The notes under the pieces are model-generated. The model was given only the letters and a program-made list of their open reading frames with translations. It ran no database searches and was not told the DNA's origin. Shown here piece after piece: positions 8,251 to 18,308 of a DNA stretch of 50,275 bases. Numbering within the stretch: the first letter of the stretch is position 1; each line of letters opens with the position of its first letter. The stretch is from Silvibacterium sp. GTDB taxonomy: Bacteria; Acidobacteriota; Terriglobia; Terriglobales; Acidobacteriaceae. The translations under genes were made by a program, and so were the position numbers. The stretch spans positions 1 through 50,275 of the forward strand of contig JAFAKX010000045.1 in the NCBI GenBank assembly GCA_019234945.1, written 5' to 3'.

Positions 8251-10050
8251 ATGCGCATGCGAACGATTCTTCTTCTCTCGTTGCTTTCGCTTTCCTGCGG
8301 GCTCACTGTGATGAGCCTGATTGTCATCCATAGCAGCCTGCAGAAGCAGATTCGGCGAAATCTGGCCGCCGATCTCCTGCACTCGACCGTCACCTTTCAG
8401 AACCTGCAGCGGCAAAGGCAGCTGTTACTCGATCGCGAAGTCGCACTGCTCGCCGATCTCCCAAGCCTGAAGGCGCTGATGACGACGCACGACTTGAACA
8501 CTATCCGGGATGGAGGCGCGGAATTCTGGAAGGTGAGCGGCAGCGACCTGTTTGCACTGGTGAACACATCTGGAGCGGTTGCTGCCGTATACGACAGAGC
8601 CGGACTTACCGATCCGCAGGACATCGAGGTTCAACTGAAGCGTTTGCTCGACTCACATTCTGGGCAGTCTTATCTGCTCAGCAACCAGCGCCTCTATCAG
8701 GTTTCTTTCCGTCCGCTATATTTCGGTTCCGAAATAACTGGGAACCCCCTCGGGTTCGTCATAGCAGGGTATTCGATTGATGACCGGGTCAGCCGGCAGG
8801 TCAGCGAAGCTGCCGCGGCAGACGTGATCTTTCTGGCCGCAGACAAGATCGTATCGAGCACGCTGGATGAGCAGCATAACCTCGATCTGCAGCGCCAGAA
8901 TGGAGTCATCGCGCCACAGGCGATCGAACAGGATCTCTGGCTTGGCAAGGAGCACTACCTTGCGGCCTCGGTTCCCATACAGACGCTCTCCGAGGTTCCT
9001 GTCCGACTCCTGGTTCTCAAGTCCTTCGACCAGGCGAGTCTCTTCGCATTGCGGCTGAATCGCCTGTTGCTTGTGCTTGGACTGCTCGTGGTCGTAATTG
9101 CTACCCTGCTTGCTCTCTATATTTCACGCACGATCACACGACCTCTGGATGACTTGCTCGCGGGTGCGCGGGCGCTGGGGTCTGGGGATTTTGACTTTCC
9201 GCTAAGCGGCGGAGGTACCAAGGAGCTAAGGGAACTCAGCGGTGCATTCGATACCATGCGAAACCAACTGCGCCGATCGCAGCAGGAGCTGGTAGAGTCG
9301 GCCCGGCTGGCCGTGATCGGCCGTATGGCAAGTTCCATTTCCCACGACCTTCGCCACTATCTCTCGTCCATCTATGCCAATGCTGAATTCCTCAGCAATC
9401 CCGCTACTCCAACACCCGAGCGTGACGAACTGATGATGGATGTCCAGCTAGCCGTGCAGGGGATGACAGATGTGCTTGAGTCCCTCCTCGTGTTCAGCCG
9501 TACCGGGAAGTCGCTGCATCCAACGTATGAATCTTTCAGTGGTCTGGTGGATCGTGCGGCCGGGCTCATCCGGACACATCCGGAAGCGCATGGAGTAACG
9601 ATCCATGTCGAGCATCTTCCTCACGCTGAGGCCTGGATGGATGCAAGGATGATCGAGCGCGCCGTTTTCAATCTGCTGATTAACGCCGCGCAGGCGGCTC
9701 ACAGCGGACCACCGCCTGCCATTGTTACCGTGAGCCTAACGGAAAATGCACAACTACTGGAGTTGCGAATCACGGACAGCGGACCTGGAGTGCCTACAGC
9801 CATTCGCGACACACTCTTCGAGCCGTTCGTCAGCGATGGCAAGAGGCGAGGCATCGGCCTGGGCCTGACTATCGCAAACCGCATCGCGCAGGAGCACGGC
9901 GGCAGGGTGTATCTTGAGGATTCACGCCCGGGCCGCACGACTTTTGTGCTGGCTCTTCCTCGGACTGTCCTGGGGGCACTTCTTATCACCGAGCCCGAGG
10001 AATCGGCGGCCGCTCCTCGAGCGTCGCTTAGCGGCATGACAAACGCCTGA
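8251..10050 (+). CDS. membrane sensor histidine kinase (HAMP, HisKA, HATPase_c)
   Basis: 599 aa; N-terminal TM, HAMP-like 'SRTITRPLDDLLAGARALGSGDFDFPL', H-box 'MASSISHDLRHYLSSIYANAEFL', N/G boxes 'NLLINAAQAA', 'ITDSGPGVP', 'GIGLGLTIANRIAQEHGG'. Confidence 0.95.
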   Translation: MRMRTILLLSLLSLSCGLTVMSLIVIHSSLQKQIRRNLAADLLHSTVTFQNLQRQRQLLLDREVALLADLPSLKALMTTHDLNTIRDGGAEFWKVSGSDLFALVNTSGAVAAVYDRAGLTDPQDIEVQLKRLLDSHSGQSYLLSNQRLYQVSFRPLYFGSEITGNPLGFVIAGYSIDDRVSRQVSEAAAADVIFLAADKIVSSTLDEQHNLDLQRQNGVIAPQAIEQDLWLGKEHYLAASVPIQTLSEVPVRLLVLKSFDQASLFALRLNRLLLVLGLLVVVIATLLALYISRTITRPLDDLLAGARALGSGDFDFPLSGGGTKELRELSGAFDTMRNQLRRSQQELVESARLAVIGRMASSISHDLRHYLSSIYANAEFLSNPATPTPERDELMMDVQLAVQGMTDVLESLLVFSRTGKSLHPTYESFSGLVDRAAGLIRTHPEAHGVTIHVEHLPHAEAWMDARMIERAVFNLLINAAQAAHSGPPPAIVTVSLTENAQLLELRITDSGPGVPTAIRDTLFEPFVSDGKRRGIGLGLTIANRIAQEHGGRVYLEDSRPGRTTFVLALPRTVLGALLITEPEESAAAPRASLSGMTNA

Positions 10051-10124
10051 CAATCTACCGACCGCAATCGGACAATTACCGCCCGGCAAACCCGCTAAAT
10101 TGCAGCTAAGGAGACCTACTTCAC

Positions 10125-11267
10125 GTGCGGGTTGCCATCGTTCATCATTGGTTTGTCTCTCAGGGAGGCGGGGAGCGTGTTGCCGAAGTGCTCGCTCAGA
10201 TGTTTCCCTCCGCCGACATCTTCGCTCTTGTTGCGGACCGGGAACAGGTTCCGCCGAGCCTTTGTGATCGCACCATTCGGACCTCGTTCATTAATCGCCT
10301 GCCCTTTGCCGGCCACATCTACCGCCATCTGCTGCCGCTCTACCCAACCGCCGTCGAGCGCCTCGATCTTCGAGGATACGATCTCGTCCTTACTTCCGAC
10401 AGCGGACCAATGAAAGGTGTCGTCATTTCTCCCTCAGCCGTTCACATCTGCTACTGTCACTCACCCATGCGATACCTGTGGGACCAGCACAATCACTACC
10501 GCCGTAGCATGGGCCCCCTAACGCGAGCAGCTTTCGGCATTTCGGCACAGTATGTGCGCTCGTGGGATCAGCGGGCTGCACAGCGCGTCACGCAGTTTGT
10601 CGCAAATTCCCGATATGTGGCATCGCGCATTCTCGAATATTACGGACGCGACAGCCTTGTGATTCATCCTCCGGTTGACACCACGGCCGGCTACGTGAGC
10701 AGCACACCGGGGAAAGCTTATCTGACCGTGGGACGTCTCGTGCCCTACAAACGCATCGAGGTTCTCATCCAGGCTTGCAATCTCCTCGGCCGCGAGCTTC
10801 GCATCATTGGTACCGGTCCTGAGGAGTCACGCCTGCGTTCCCAGGCCGGCGGCACGATCAAGTTCCTCGGCAACGTTGATGAAGCCTCGCTATGGCGCGA
10901 ATATGCGAACTGCCGCGCGTTTCTTTTTGCCGCGGAAGAGGATTTCGGCATGGCGATGGTGGAAGCACAGTCCTGCGGGCGCCCCGTGATCGCATTCGGC
11001 AAAGGTGGAGCGCTCGAAACGGTCAGCGCGAACCACATTGGAGATTCGCCCCAGGAGACTTGTGTGTTTTTCGACTGCCAAGACCCCGACGCGGTTGTGA
11101 AAGCAATACTGTGCTTTGAGGCCGTCGAGCATCGCTTCAAGCCGCAGGCCATCCGCCGTCATGCACAGCGTTTCAGTGTCGACGTCTTTCGCAGTAGTTT
11201 TCGCACGTTAGTCGATAGCATTGTCGGAGTCCAATCGCCCCCATACGAACTCGAGGCCTGTTCGTGA
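10125..11267 (+). CDS. GT4-family glycosyltransferase
   Basis: 380 aa, GTG start; 'IVHHWFVSQGGGERVAEVLA', 'CYCHSPMRYLWDQH', 'YLTVGRLVPYKRIEVLIQA', 'EDFGMAMVEAQSCGRPVIAFGKGGALETV'. Confidence 0.92.
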   Translation: MRVAIVHHWFVSQGGGERVAEVLAQMFPSADIFALVADREQVPPSLCDRTIRTSFINRLPFAGHIYRHLLPLYPTAVERLDLRGYDLVLTSDSGPMKGVVISPSAVHICYCHSPMRYLWDQHNHYRRSMGPLTRAAFGISAQYVRSWDQRAAQRVTQFVANSRYVASRILEYYGRDSLVIHPPVDTTAGYVSSTPGKAYLTVGRLVPYKRIEVLIQACNLLGRELRIIGTGPEESRLRSQAGGTIKFLGNVDEASLWREYANCRAFLFAAEEDFGMAMVEAQSCGRPVIAFGKGGALETVSANHIGDSPQETCVFFDCQDPDAVVKAILCFEAVEHRFKPQAIRRHAQRFSVDVFRSSFRTLVDSIVGVQSPPYELEACS

Positions 11268-12412
11268 GCGCTCCTCGTGAGGTCGTGATCGATGCCAGAT
11301 GGCTTCGCACGGGGATAGGCCGTTACATCCTGACCTTGCTCAAGAATCTGAAGCCGAAGCTTCCCGACACATTGCTGACCTGCATCACCATGTCCGCTCA
11401 TGCCGCGACCCTCGCGCCGCTCTGTGACCGCATTATCGAGATGAATTGCGGAATCTATTCACTGGCGGAACAGTTACGCCTGCCGCTGGCTGCGGAGGGC
11501 GCGTCCGTCTTCTGCGCCCCGCATTACAACATTCCGATTCTTCGCCGCGGACCGATGGTGGTGACCATCCACGACCTTACTCATTTACTTTTCCCTGAAT
11601 ATCGAGGCACGATGCGTGCTCGGATTTATGCCAACGCCATGTTCAGGATTGCATCCCTGCGCGCCAACCGCATCATCACTCCATCCCATTACACCCGTAA
11701 CTGCCTCATCGAGCGTCTCGCCGCAGATCCGGCCAAGATCTCCGTCGTTCCCTGCACTGTAAGCGGAGCCTTTCATCAGCAGCCGAAAGAGCAGGCCGCG
11801 GAGGCAGTTCGAATCCTCTGCGGTGTTGATGCGCCCTACATCCTCTTCGTGGGATCAGCAGCCCCGCATAAGAATCTCGTCACGCTTCTGAAAGCGCACC
11901 GGCTTTTGTATGCGAAGCATCGGGATGCGCCCCACCTTGTCCTGGTGCTTCCTCGTAAGGCAGATTCAACGGGGGTTGATCGGGAACTCGGTTCGCTCCT
12001 GGCCAACCAGAGCGTGCACTGCCTGCACTCAATCTCGGATGAATCGCTGGCTGCGCTCTATGCGGCAGCAGTGATGACCGTGATGCCGTCCTTTGAGGAG
12101 GGCTTTGGCCTGCCAGTCATTGAGTCAATGGGCTGTGGGACACCCGTTGCGTGTTCCCGAGCTGCATCACTTCCGGAGATAGCCGGCGATGGTGCGATTT
12201 ACTTTGATCCGCACTCGGCAGAAGAGATGGTCTGGGCTATCGATCAGCTCTTCACCTCACAAGACTTGCGTCGCCGCCTGGCCGAAAGAGGCATTCAGCG
12301 CGCCGCGTCATTTTCTGGAACACGCGCGGCCTCCGCCTATGCGGCCATTCTGGCCTCCGTTGCGACAGACACAACGCCAGCCACAGTTCCCGAGAGGCAA
12401 TATGGCTTGTGA
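11264..12412 (+). CDS. GT4-family glycosyltransferase
   Basis: 382 aa, GTG start in a GTGA overlap; 'ILFVGSAAPHKNLVTLLKAHRLL', 'PSFEEGFGLPVIESMGCGTPVACSRAASLPEIAGDGAIYFDPH'. Confidence 0.93.
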   Translation: MSAPREVVIDARWLRTGIGRYILTLLKNLKPKLPDTLLTCITMSAHAATLAPLCDRIIEMNCGIYSLAEQLRLPLAAEGASVFCAPHYNIPILRRGPMVVTIHDLTHLLFPEYRGTMRARIYANAMFRIASLRANRIITPSHYTRNCLIERLAADPAKISVVPCTVSGAFHQQPKEQAAEAVRILCGVDAPYILFVGSAAPHKNLVTLLKAHRLLYAKHRDAPHLVLVLPRKADSTGVDRELGSLLANQSVHCLHSISDESLAALYAAAVMTVMPSFEEGFGLPVIESMGCGTPVACSRAASLPEIAGDGAIYFDPHSAEEMVWAIDQLFTSQDLRRRLAERGIQRAASFSGTRAASAYAAILASVATDTTPATVPERQYGL

Positions 12413-12549
12413 GCGTCCCAGGTTTTCGGTTTGTATTCCGCCTGCATACATTCTCGGACAAAATAACACCGATGCAGCCACCCAGGTAGTCCATGGATTA
12501 CCGGGCAGGAGTCCTCAGTTCGGCATTCGGCATTCGGGGAGCAGGTGAT

Positions 12550-13734
12550 ATGTATCTCAAGCTACGCGTGGATCGAGTGATGAAGCCGTCGGGTATGGCG
12601 CTTCTGGCGGTGCTCCTTAGCTTTTGCGCGTGGCTCTGCCCGGATTTCGGAGTGTTACGAAAAGGCTTTACAGTTTCCGAGAATCCAGGCCTAATGGCCT
12701 GGTTCATTCTCTTTGCGTGGTACGTGTTGATTTTGGTCAGCTTCACCGTGGGACAGCGATTGGGAGAGCTTTTCCCGGGGCAGCGGGCCAGATATGCTCC
12801 GCCATCGCTCGACTCGGTGGCCGTCTATCGCGTATTCACCCTTCTGGCAGCGTTCGGAATTATTACAACGCTGCTGAGAATCTTTCAGACCCTTTCTTTG
12901 CCGCAGGCAGCTCTCTACTTCTACATTGGGCAAGGGAACCGCATCAAAAATACTCTGTACGACAACTACAGCGCTGGAGTTCTTTCCCTGCGTTACCTCG
13001 TTGTCTATTCTGCATCCCTTGCCATCCTTCGGATGGTCAGGTTTAGAAAGCTGAGCGTTCTGGGCCTTGCAAACATCGTGTTACTCGCTGGAACGGTGCT
13101 TGTTTCGTCACGCCTCATTCTGGTCGCAACGCTGGTGGTGTCATGTTTTCTCGTGACTTGGGGTAAGGGCTATATAAGGGTCAGCTTTCTAAAGTTAGCA
13201 GTATGCATTGCCATTGCCTTCGGGGTACTGTCCCTGCTAAATGCATCGCGTAATCGAAACTTCTACGCTGAGCGCGATCTGTCTTTCACTCAGGCCGGCA
13301 TCTCTGAGATCGTTACCTATCTGGGAGCACCGTTCCATGTCTCCGTAGGCGCCGCGCGAAGGTTGGACGAGATCACCGCTGGTGGGCCGGAGCTTTATCG
13401 TGAGTACATTGACATCGAGCCGGAGCTCACAACCAACTCCGCCTTCGTTCATTTGCATGCGGAAATGGGCTATTTTGCCTGGCCTTACGTCGGCCTGATC
13501 TGCTGCTTTATGGGATTCATCTTCTCCTGGCTAACTTCCTTCGGAAAAACCTGTTTCCTGCTCCCATGCGGAGCCATCCTGTACGGCTGCGCAGAGCTGT
13601 GGCGGTTGGATTTGTTCCACCAGGGCATCTTCATCGTCTGGTTTGTCTTCGGTATCGGCATTCCCGGCGCATTTCTATTCTTCAGCAAACTTCGTATTCC
13701 TGCCCGGGCCAGTCTTCCAGTACCCCAGAGCTGA
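12550..13734 (+). CDS. polytopic membrane protein, probable O-antigen/EPS polymerase (Wzy-like)
   Basis: Many hydrophobic segments; 'NASRNRNFYAERDLSFTQ...NSAFVHLHAEMGYFAWPYVGLI' resembles oligosaccharide repeat-unit polymerases; between glycosyltransferase and flippase genes. ATG 12550 preferred over 12493. Confidence 0.6.
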   Translation: MYLKLRVDRVMKPSGMALLAVLLSFCAWLCPDFGVLRKGFTVSENPGLMAWFILFAWYVLILVSFTVGQRLGELFPGQRARYAPPSLDSVAVYRVFTLLAAFGIITTLLRIFQTLSLPQAALYFYIGQGNRIKNTLYDNYSAGVLSLRYLVVYSASLAILRMVRFRKLSVLGLANIVLLAGTVLVSSRLILVATLVVSCFLVTWGKGYIRVSFLKLAVCIAIAFGVLSLLNASRNRNFYAERDLSFTQAGISEIVTYLGAPFHVSVGAARRLDEITAGGPELYREYIDIEPELTTNSAFVHLHAEMGYFAWPYVGLICCFMGFIFSWLTSFGKTCFLLPCGAILYGCAELWRLDLFHQGIFIVWFVFGIGIPGAFLFFSKLRIPARASLPVPQS

Positions 13735-13743
13735 GGCGCTCAG

Positions 13744-15063
13744 CTACGTAACCAAGGGCGAACTGATCGCTTCGTTCGCATCGCCCGGCATTGCCTCTCG
13801 TCTCGAGACAGTACGTAATTGCCACACAAGGACGAGAAGGAACGGTGCATACGAAAGCGGCGTCGAGTAAGCAGCGCCCATCGCACCAAATCTGGGAATC
13901 AGGAACAGGTTCAAAACGACATTCGTAGCTACCGCAATTCCCGTCGCTGCGATCACTCGACGCGGATGGTCCCAAGCGATCAATATTGTGAGCAACACTG
14001 ACGTGACAAAGTCCAACGGTATCGCTATGAGAAGCGGTGTCGCCAGCGCTGCCGAAGCTACGAAGGCCTGCCCGAACAGTAAACCAATAAGCTGGGTTCG
14101 TACCATCCACATCAGAGACGCAATTGCCATGCCAGAGGCAGCGGCCAGAAGCAGAGGGCGCCGTAACGGATGAACTCGCCGTTGCCCCCTGGGAATAGCA
14201 GCCAGCCGCGGATACACAGCCTGCATGACGAAGTAATACACCGCCAGCACCAGCAGAAGAAGACGGTAGGCTGTGCTGTATAACCCCGTCTGCATGCTGT
14301 CCGTCATCCCGCCCAGCATCATTGTGTCGATCGAATAGAATGCCTGGTACATCAGCAGGGCAGTTCCCAGCACAGCTATCGACTTCCAGTCGGGAAATTC
14401 CGACGATTGCAGATCACTCGCATCAGCGGGGTCGCGCCCCACAACCTTTCTTGCCCAGCAAATCCACAACCAAGATCCCGCGATGAGATAGGCTAGCCCG
14501 ATCGCAAGTGGAACAATCAACAGGCCTGCATGAAGCTTCACCACGCAAGTCACCGTGACCGCCAAACCGATCGCCGACACCAGTGCCCGCCACCCCGACA
14601 TAAGGGCGAACCGCTGCATTCCCCAGGCGAGCCAATCGACAGAGAGTCCATACCCAAATATCGATATGGCATACAGGCTCACAATCGACCGCGCATCCTC
14701 TTGCACAGGTCCTGCTCGCCCATACAAGTAGCCGAGTGCAACCACCGAAACTGCCAAAGCAATGCGTCTACGCTGGACAAAACGAACTACCTGCCCGATC
14801 CTTTGCGGATGCCTGGCTGCGAGCCGCGCGCCGGTTTGCCGCAATCCAAAGTCAATACCGTGCATCTGGTAGACAGAGAGCGCCTGCGCGACTGCGTACG
14901 CTCCCGCTGCGCGAACCCCGAAGGTGCGGCTGATAAAGATAACCAGGAGCAAATTGCACAGCCGCGCGATGCCTTCGCCGGTCGCGATCGCTAATATGTG
15001 ATAGCGTAGCCGCGCCGCAAAGGGCTTGCGACTCTCGCGGGTGTCCTCGTCAGCCTGGCTCAC
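13744..15063 (-). CDS. polysaccharide flippase / oligosaccharide translocase (Wzx/MATE-like)
   Basis: 439 aa polytopic; 'ATGEGIARLCNLLLVIFISRTFGVRAAGAYAVAQAL', 'YSIDTMMLGGMTDSMQTGLYSTAYRL', 'TNVVLNLFLIPRFGAMGAAYST'. Confidence 0.87.
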   Translation of the reverse strand: MSQADEDTRESRKPFAARLRYHILAIATGEGIARLCNLLLVIFISRTFGVRAAGAYAVAQALSVYQMHGIDFGLRQTGARLAARHPQRIGQVVRFVQRRRIALAVSVVALGYLYGRAGPVQEDARSIVSLYAISIFGYGLSVDWLAWGMQRFALMSGWRALVSAIGLAVTVTCVVKLHAGLLIVPLAIGLAYLIAGSWLWICWARKVVGRDPADASDLQSSEFPDWKSIAVLGTALLMYQAFYSIDTMMLGGMTDSMQTGLYSTAYRLLLLVLAVYYFVMQAVYPRLAAIPRGQRRVHPLRRPLLLAAASGMAIASLMWMVRTQLIGLLFGQAFVASAALATPLLIAIPLDFVTSVLLTILIAWDHPRRVIAATGIAVATNVVLNLFLIPRFGAMGAAYSTPLSYAPFLLVLVWQLRTVSRREAMPGDANEAISSPLVT

Positions 15064-16283
15064 GCCACATTCTTCTTCGAGTGAAGTAAATTGCGCAATG
15101 CATCAAGATGCGGGGCGTTTTCCGGTTCCTCGGCCATCCTTGTCCATCTATCCTTGAGCAGCACTCCTGTCGCGAGCAGGATCCCGGAGGTAAGCAGCGC
15201 CAGCAGAACCAGCAGGGTTCGCGGAGGCCACGAGCGCTTGTCCAGGACGATTGCCTTGTCGAGTACCTGAATGATTTGAGGCGCTTTCGCTTCCTCAATG
15301 CGGGCGAGCTCATATTGCTTCGACAGCGTCTCAAATAGCGCCTCGTGGTAACGAAGGTTTCGCAGCTGGCGCAAATATTCAAGTCCTGCCTGTGGAATGC
15401 GCCCGGCCGAAACGAAGTAGTTGTCGCCGCCCCCGCTGTCGCTCTCGGCTTTCCTCAGCTGCTCCCGCAACGCGGACACTCCGGATTCCAGCTGCTGCAG
15501 CTGGCCATTTTGTTCTGTGGCCATGGTCCGGAGTTGTTCCATCTGTACCTCTTTGGCGGAGATTTCCGCCCGAAGCTGCGCGATCGAGCGGAGCGTCATC
15601 TCCTGCTGGCCGACGAGCTGGATGACTCCTGTTTTTTGCTGAAGCTTCTGAAACGCCTCCTCGGTCTTGGCCAACGTCTCACTCTCCGCGCTGACCTGCT
15701 GTTCCAGAAAGAGTCGACGCTGTGATCCTGTGGTAAGCGCAAGGTGCTGGTTCACGTGGTAGAGTTCGTCGACATATGCATTGGCCATTGCTGCAGCGCG
15801 TCGCACATCGTGATCGTCAACCGAGATGCGAATCGATGAGCCCTTGGTCGCTTCAATATGCGTATGCCTGGCCAGGGCCTTGCGGGTATCCACAAGCGTG
15901 CGCTTTCGATACACGCTTTGAAGATGAAAGTCCTGGATGAGGTTATCGGCCACCGTCCGGCTCCTTAGAACTTCGACAAATGTATCCGCCTGGCTTTTTA
16001 ACAGGCTGTCACCGCCAAGCGCCGCCAGCGCTCCCAGCTGACCCAGCAGTGCCGACGCTGACCCAGATGAGTTCTGCGAAGTAAGGATGACGGTGGAAGC
16101 AGTGTAGGTAGCCGGTATAACCAAAACGATGAGAGCGGTCATCGCCGCTGCGATTAGCATACCGCTGACAATGAACCGCCTGTGCCGAGCGAGCACGACC
16201 AGATTTTTCAGGAGCGAAGGTTCTGGTGTGCCTGCCGCCTCGCGGCGGCCTTCAAATGCAATTTCCCGCTCTACGCTTAGCAT
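15060..16283 (-). CDS. chain-length determinant / Wzz-GumC-like protein, no apparent C-terminal BY-kinase
   Basis: 'LLKNLVVLARHRRFIVSGMLIAAAMTALIVLVIPATYTASTVILTS', coiled-coil centre, 'IIQVLDKAIVLDKRSWPPRTLLVLLALLTSGILLATGVLLKDRW'. 4-nt overlap with the flippase; start taken as ATG 16283. Confidence 0.88.
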   Translation of the reverse strand: MLSVEREIAFEGRREAAGTPEPSLLKNLVVLARHRRFIVSGMLIAAAMTALIVLVIPATYTASTVILTSQNSSGSASALLGQLGALAALGGDSLLKSQADTFVEVLRSRTVADNLIQDFHLQSVYRKRTLVDTRKALARHTHIEATKGSSIRISVDDHDVRRAAAMANAYVDELYHVNQHLALTTGSQRRLFLEQQVSAESETLAKTEEAFQKLQQKTGVIQLVGQQEMTLRSIAQLRAEISAKEVQMEQLRTMATEQNGQLQQLESGVSALREQLRKAESDSGGGDNYFVSAGRIPQAGLEYLRQLRNLRYHEALFETLSKQYELARIEEAKAPQIIQVLDKAIVLDKRSWPPRTLLVLLALLTSGILLATGVLLKDRWTRMAEEPENAPHLDALRNLLHSKKNVA

Positions 16284-16532
16284 GGCAAGCCCTCTGGTCA
16301 CGCAGCGCGATGTTTTGCGACAGCGGTCCCTGAATTCTTTATAGGCGTTCCAATTCGCGAAAGCGCAGCATCCTGCCATCTGTGACAAAGGAATGACATC
16401 GCGTGTGCAAGTGTCAGACAGCAGTTTCCTACACTCGCTCTATCACGGTGTGCGCGGCTCTGTGAGCATGCGATGCCGCCATTCTCAACAACAACGTACG
16501 GAACCAATACAGGACGACAAGTCGGTCGCGTT

Positions 16533-17573
16533 ATGAAGATAATTTTGCTCGCAGCCAGTCTCCTTTTTTGCACGGCCCAACTCAGCGCCCAGGATGCCGA
16601 ATCGGAGCCGAGCCATGCCGGCCATGTGCCAGTTCTATCCGGGGGTTTGGGCTACGTCTACAACGTCAATGGCGGCACTTCGACTCTCTCGCCCATCATC
16701 GATCCTGTTCTCCTGCTCGCCTTGGGCAGCCATGTGCTCGTGGAGAGCCGCGCTGATTTTGTGGGCGTATTTCAGCGACGAAACGGCAACGGGGATTACA
16801 CGGGTCAAGTGTTCAGCTACGTCGACTATGCGCAGATCGATTGGCTCGCAAATACCCATGCGATGGTCGTTGCGGGCAAGTACATTACACCATTCGGAAT
16901 CTATGCCGAGAGGCTTGTTCCCATCTGGATATCTACTTTTCAGAGCAACCCGCTTACTTACAGCGTTGGGACGAGAACCAGCGGCGCGGGAGTTGGTGGC
17001 CAATTGCGCGGCGTGGTCGCGCAGACAAACAAGTACAGCGTGCAGTACTCGGCATACTTCTCCGCCTTCAGCAGCGTGTATCAATTAGACGCGGCACGAA
17101 CCACAGGATTCGACGCAAGCGTTTACTTTCCGGTGCACCGCTTCGAAGTTGGAACGTCCTATCAACGATTCCTGCAGCAGCGCCATATCAATAGCGAGGC
17201 AGCCTATGTATCATGGCAGCCTCCCCATATACCGCTCGATGTCAAAGCCGAATATGACCACAGCTACTATGGCCATGGCTATTGGATCCAGGCGGCCTAC
17301 ACGCTTTCTCAAGTGCCAGTCGCTAACAGTTTCTTCAAGAGGATGGAGCTTGGGGGCCGCATGGAGCAGGTGTTTCCGCTTAACGGAGGAGGAAACGGAC
17401 TGCCCAGGATCGACACGCAACGACCTGGAGTCGCCCTCAATTACTACATCAGAGATGATCTCCGCCTTGTCTCGAGTTATCAGCGCCAGTTCAGTTCGGC
17501 GAAGGATGTAAATATCTGGAACATTGGATTCACCTATCGTTGGCAATGGCCGCTATGGCCCGGGAGGGAGTGA
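16533..17573 (+). CDS. outer-membrane beta-barrel / porin-like protein
   Basis: Signal peptide 'MKIILLAASLLFCTAQLSAQ'; alternating hydrophobic/aromatic strands, 'VDYAQIDWLANTHAMVVAGKYITPFGIYAERLVPIW', C-terminal strand 'VNIWNIGFTYRWQW'. Confidence 0.72.
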   Translation: MKIILLAASLLFCTAQLSAQDAESEPSHAGHVPVLSGGLGYVYNVNGGTSTLSPIIDPVLLLALGSHVLVESRADFVGVFQRRNGNGDYTGQVFSYVDYAQIDWLANTHAMVVAGKYITPFGIYAERLVPIWISTFQSNPLTYSVGTRTSGAGVGGQLRGVVAQTNKYSVQYSAYFSAFSSVYQLDAARTTGFDASVYFPVHRFEVGTSYQRFLQQRHINSEAAYVSWQPPHIPLDVKAEYDHSYYGHGYWIQAAYTLSQVPVANSFFKRMELGGRMEQVFPLNGGGNGLPRIDTQRPGVALNYYIRDDLRLVSSYQRQFSSAKDVNIWNIGFTYRWQWPLWPGRE

Positions 17574-17574
17574 A

Positions 17575-17886
17575 ATGGAAAACCCTGGAACGCTCAGTCG
17601 ATTTGTTATCTCTATTGCTCTGGTAGCCGCTGGTTTGTGGTTCCCGGGCCGTCAGTTGTTCGCCCGTGAGAATACAGACAAACAAAATGCCACTTCCGCC
17701 ACATCATCGACTGAGAGGGTAAAGAGAACTGGCGAGCAAATATTTATGGAAAATTGCTCCCGTTGTCACAGGCCCCCCATGGCCATCTCGCCACGAATCA
17801 CAGGTACGATCGTCATGCACATGCGCGTCCGTGCCAAGCTCTCGCGTGAGGACGAACAGGCACTGCTTCGATATCTCGCCCCGTAA
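17575..17886 (+). CDS. small monohaem c-type cytochrome
   Basis: 103 aa; N-terminal signal anchor, 'GEQIFMENCSRCHRPPMAISPRITGTIVMHMRVRAKLSREDEQALLRYLAP': one CxxCH and a plausible distal Met. Confidence 0.82.
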   Translation: MENPGTLSRFVISIALVAAGLWFPGRQLFARENTDKQNATSATSSTERVKRTGEQIFMENCSRCHRPPMAISPRITGTIVMHMRVRAKLSREDEQALLRYLAP

Positions 17887-17950
17887 CCTGGATCTGGCTC
17901 TGGTAGCGTCCGCTGGACGATCGCCCATCGACTCTGTAAGAAAGGTAGAA

Positions 17951-18307
17951 ATGAAACACCGCATTCGAATTAGTTTCGGTTTGCTCATCGCGCTCTTGTT
18001 TGCGATGAGCACATTCGCCCAGTCCTCGCCGCGCCGCATCGAAGTCCATGCGCGCCGATTCTCGTTCATTCCTGCAGGAATCACGGTTGAGAAGGGCGAG
18101 CCCGTCACCCTCGCTCTTACATCCGACGATGTCTCTCATAGTCTTGTGGTCGAAGGGCTCCACATCAACAGCCCGATAACGAAGGGCCGCTTTACTGAGG
18201 TAACCCTAACACCCGAAGCGGCCGGCGACTTCAAGGGCAAATGTGGCAGATTCTGCGGCTCGGGGCACGGCTCCATGATCTTCACCATTCACGTCGTCGA
18301 GAAGTAG
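17951..18307 (+). CDS. periplasmic cupredoxin with CuA-like site (COX subunit II-like fold)
   Basis: 118 aa; signal peptide; 'DDVSHSLVVEGLHIN' and 'GDFKGKCGRFCGSGHGSMIFTIHVVE', i.e. CxxxCxxxHxxM as in CuA centres. Confidence 0.85.
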   Translation: MKHRIRISFGLLIALLFAMSTFAQSSPRRIEVHARRFSFIPAGITVEKGEPVTLALTSDDVSHSLVVEGLHINSPITKGRFTEVTLTPEAAGDFKGKCGRFCGSGHGSMIFTIHVVEK

Positions 18308-18308
18308 C

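Noticed and set aside
12515-12540. 'ttcggcattcggcattcggggag' short repeat before the Wzy-like gene
   Set aside because: Too short and simple to distinguish from chance.
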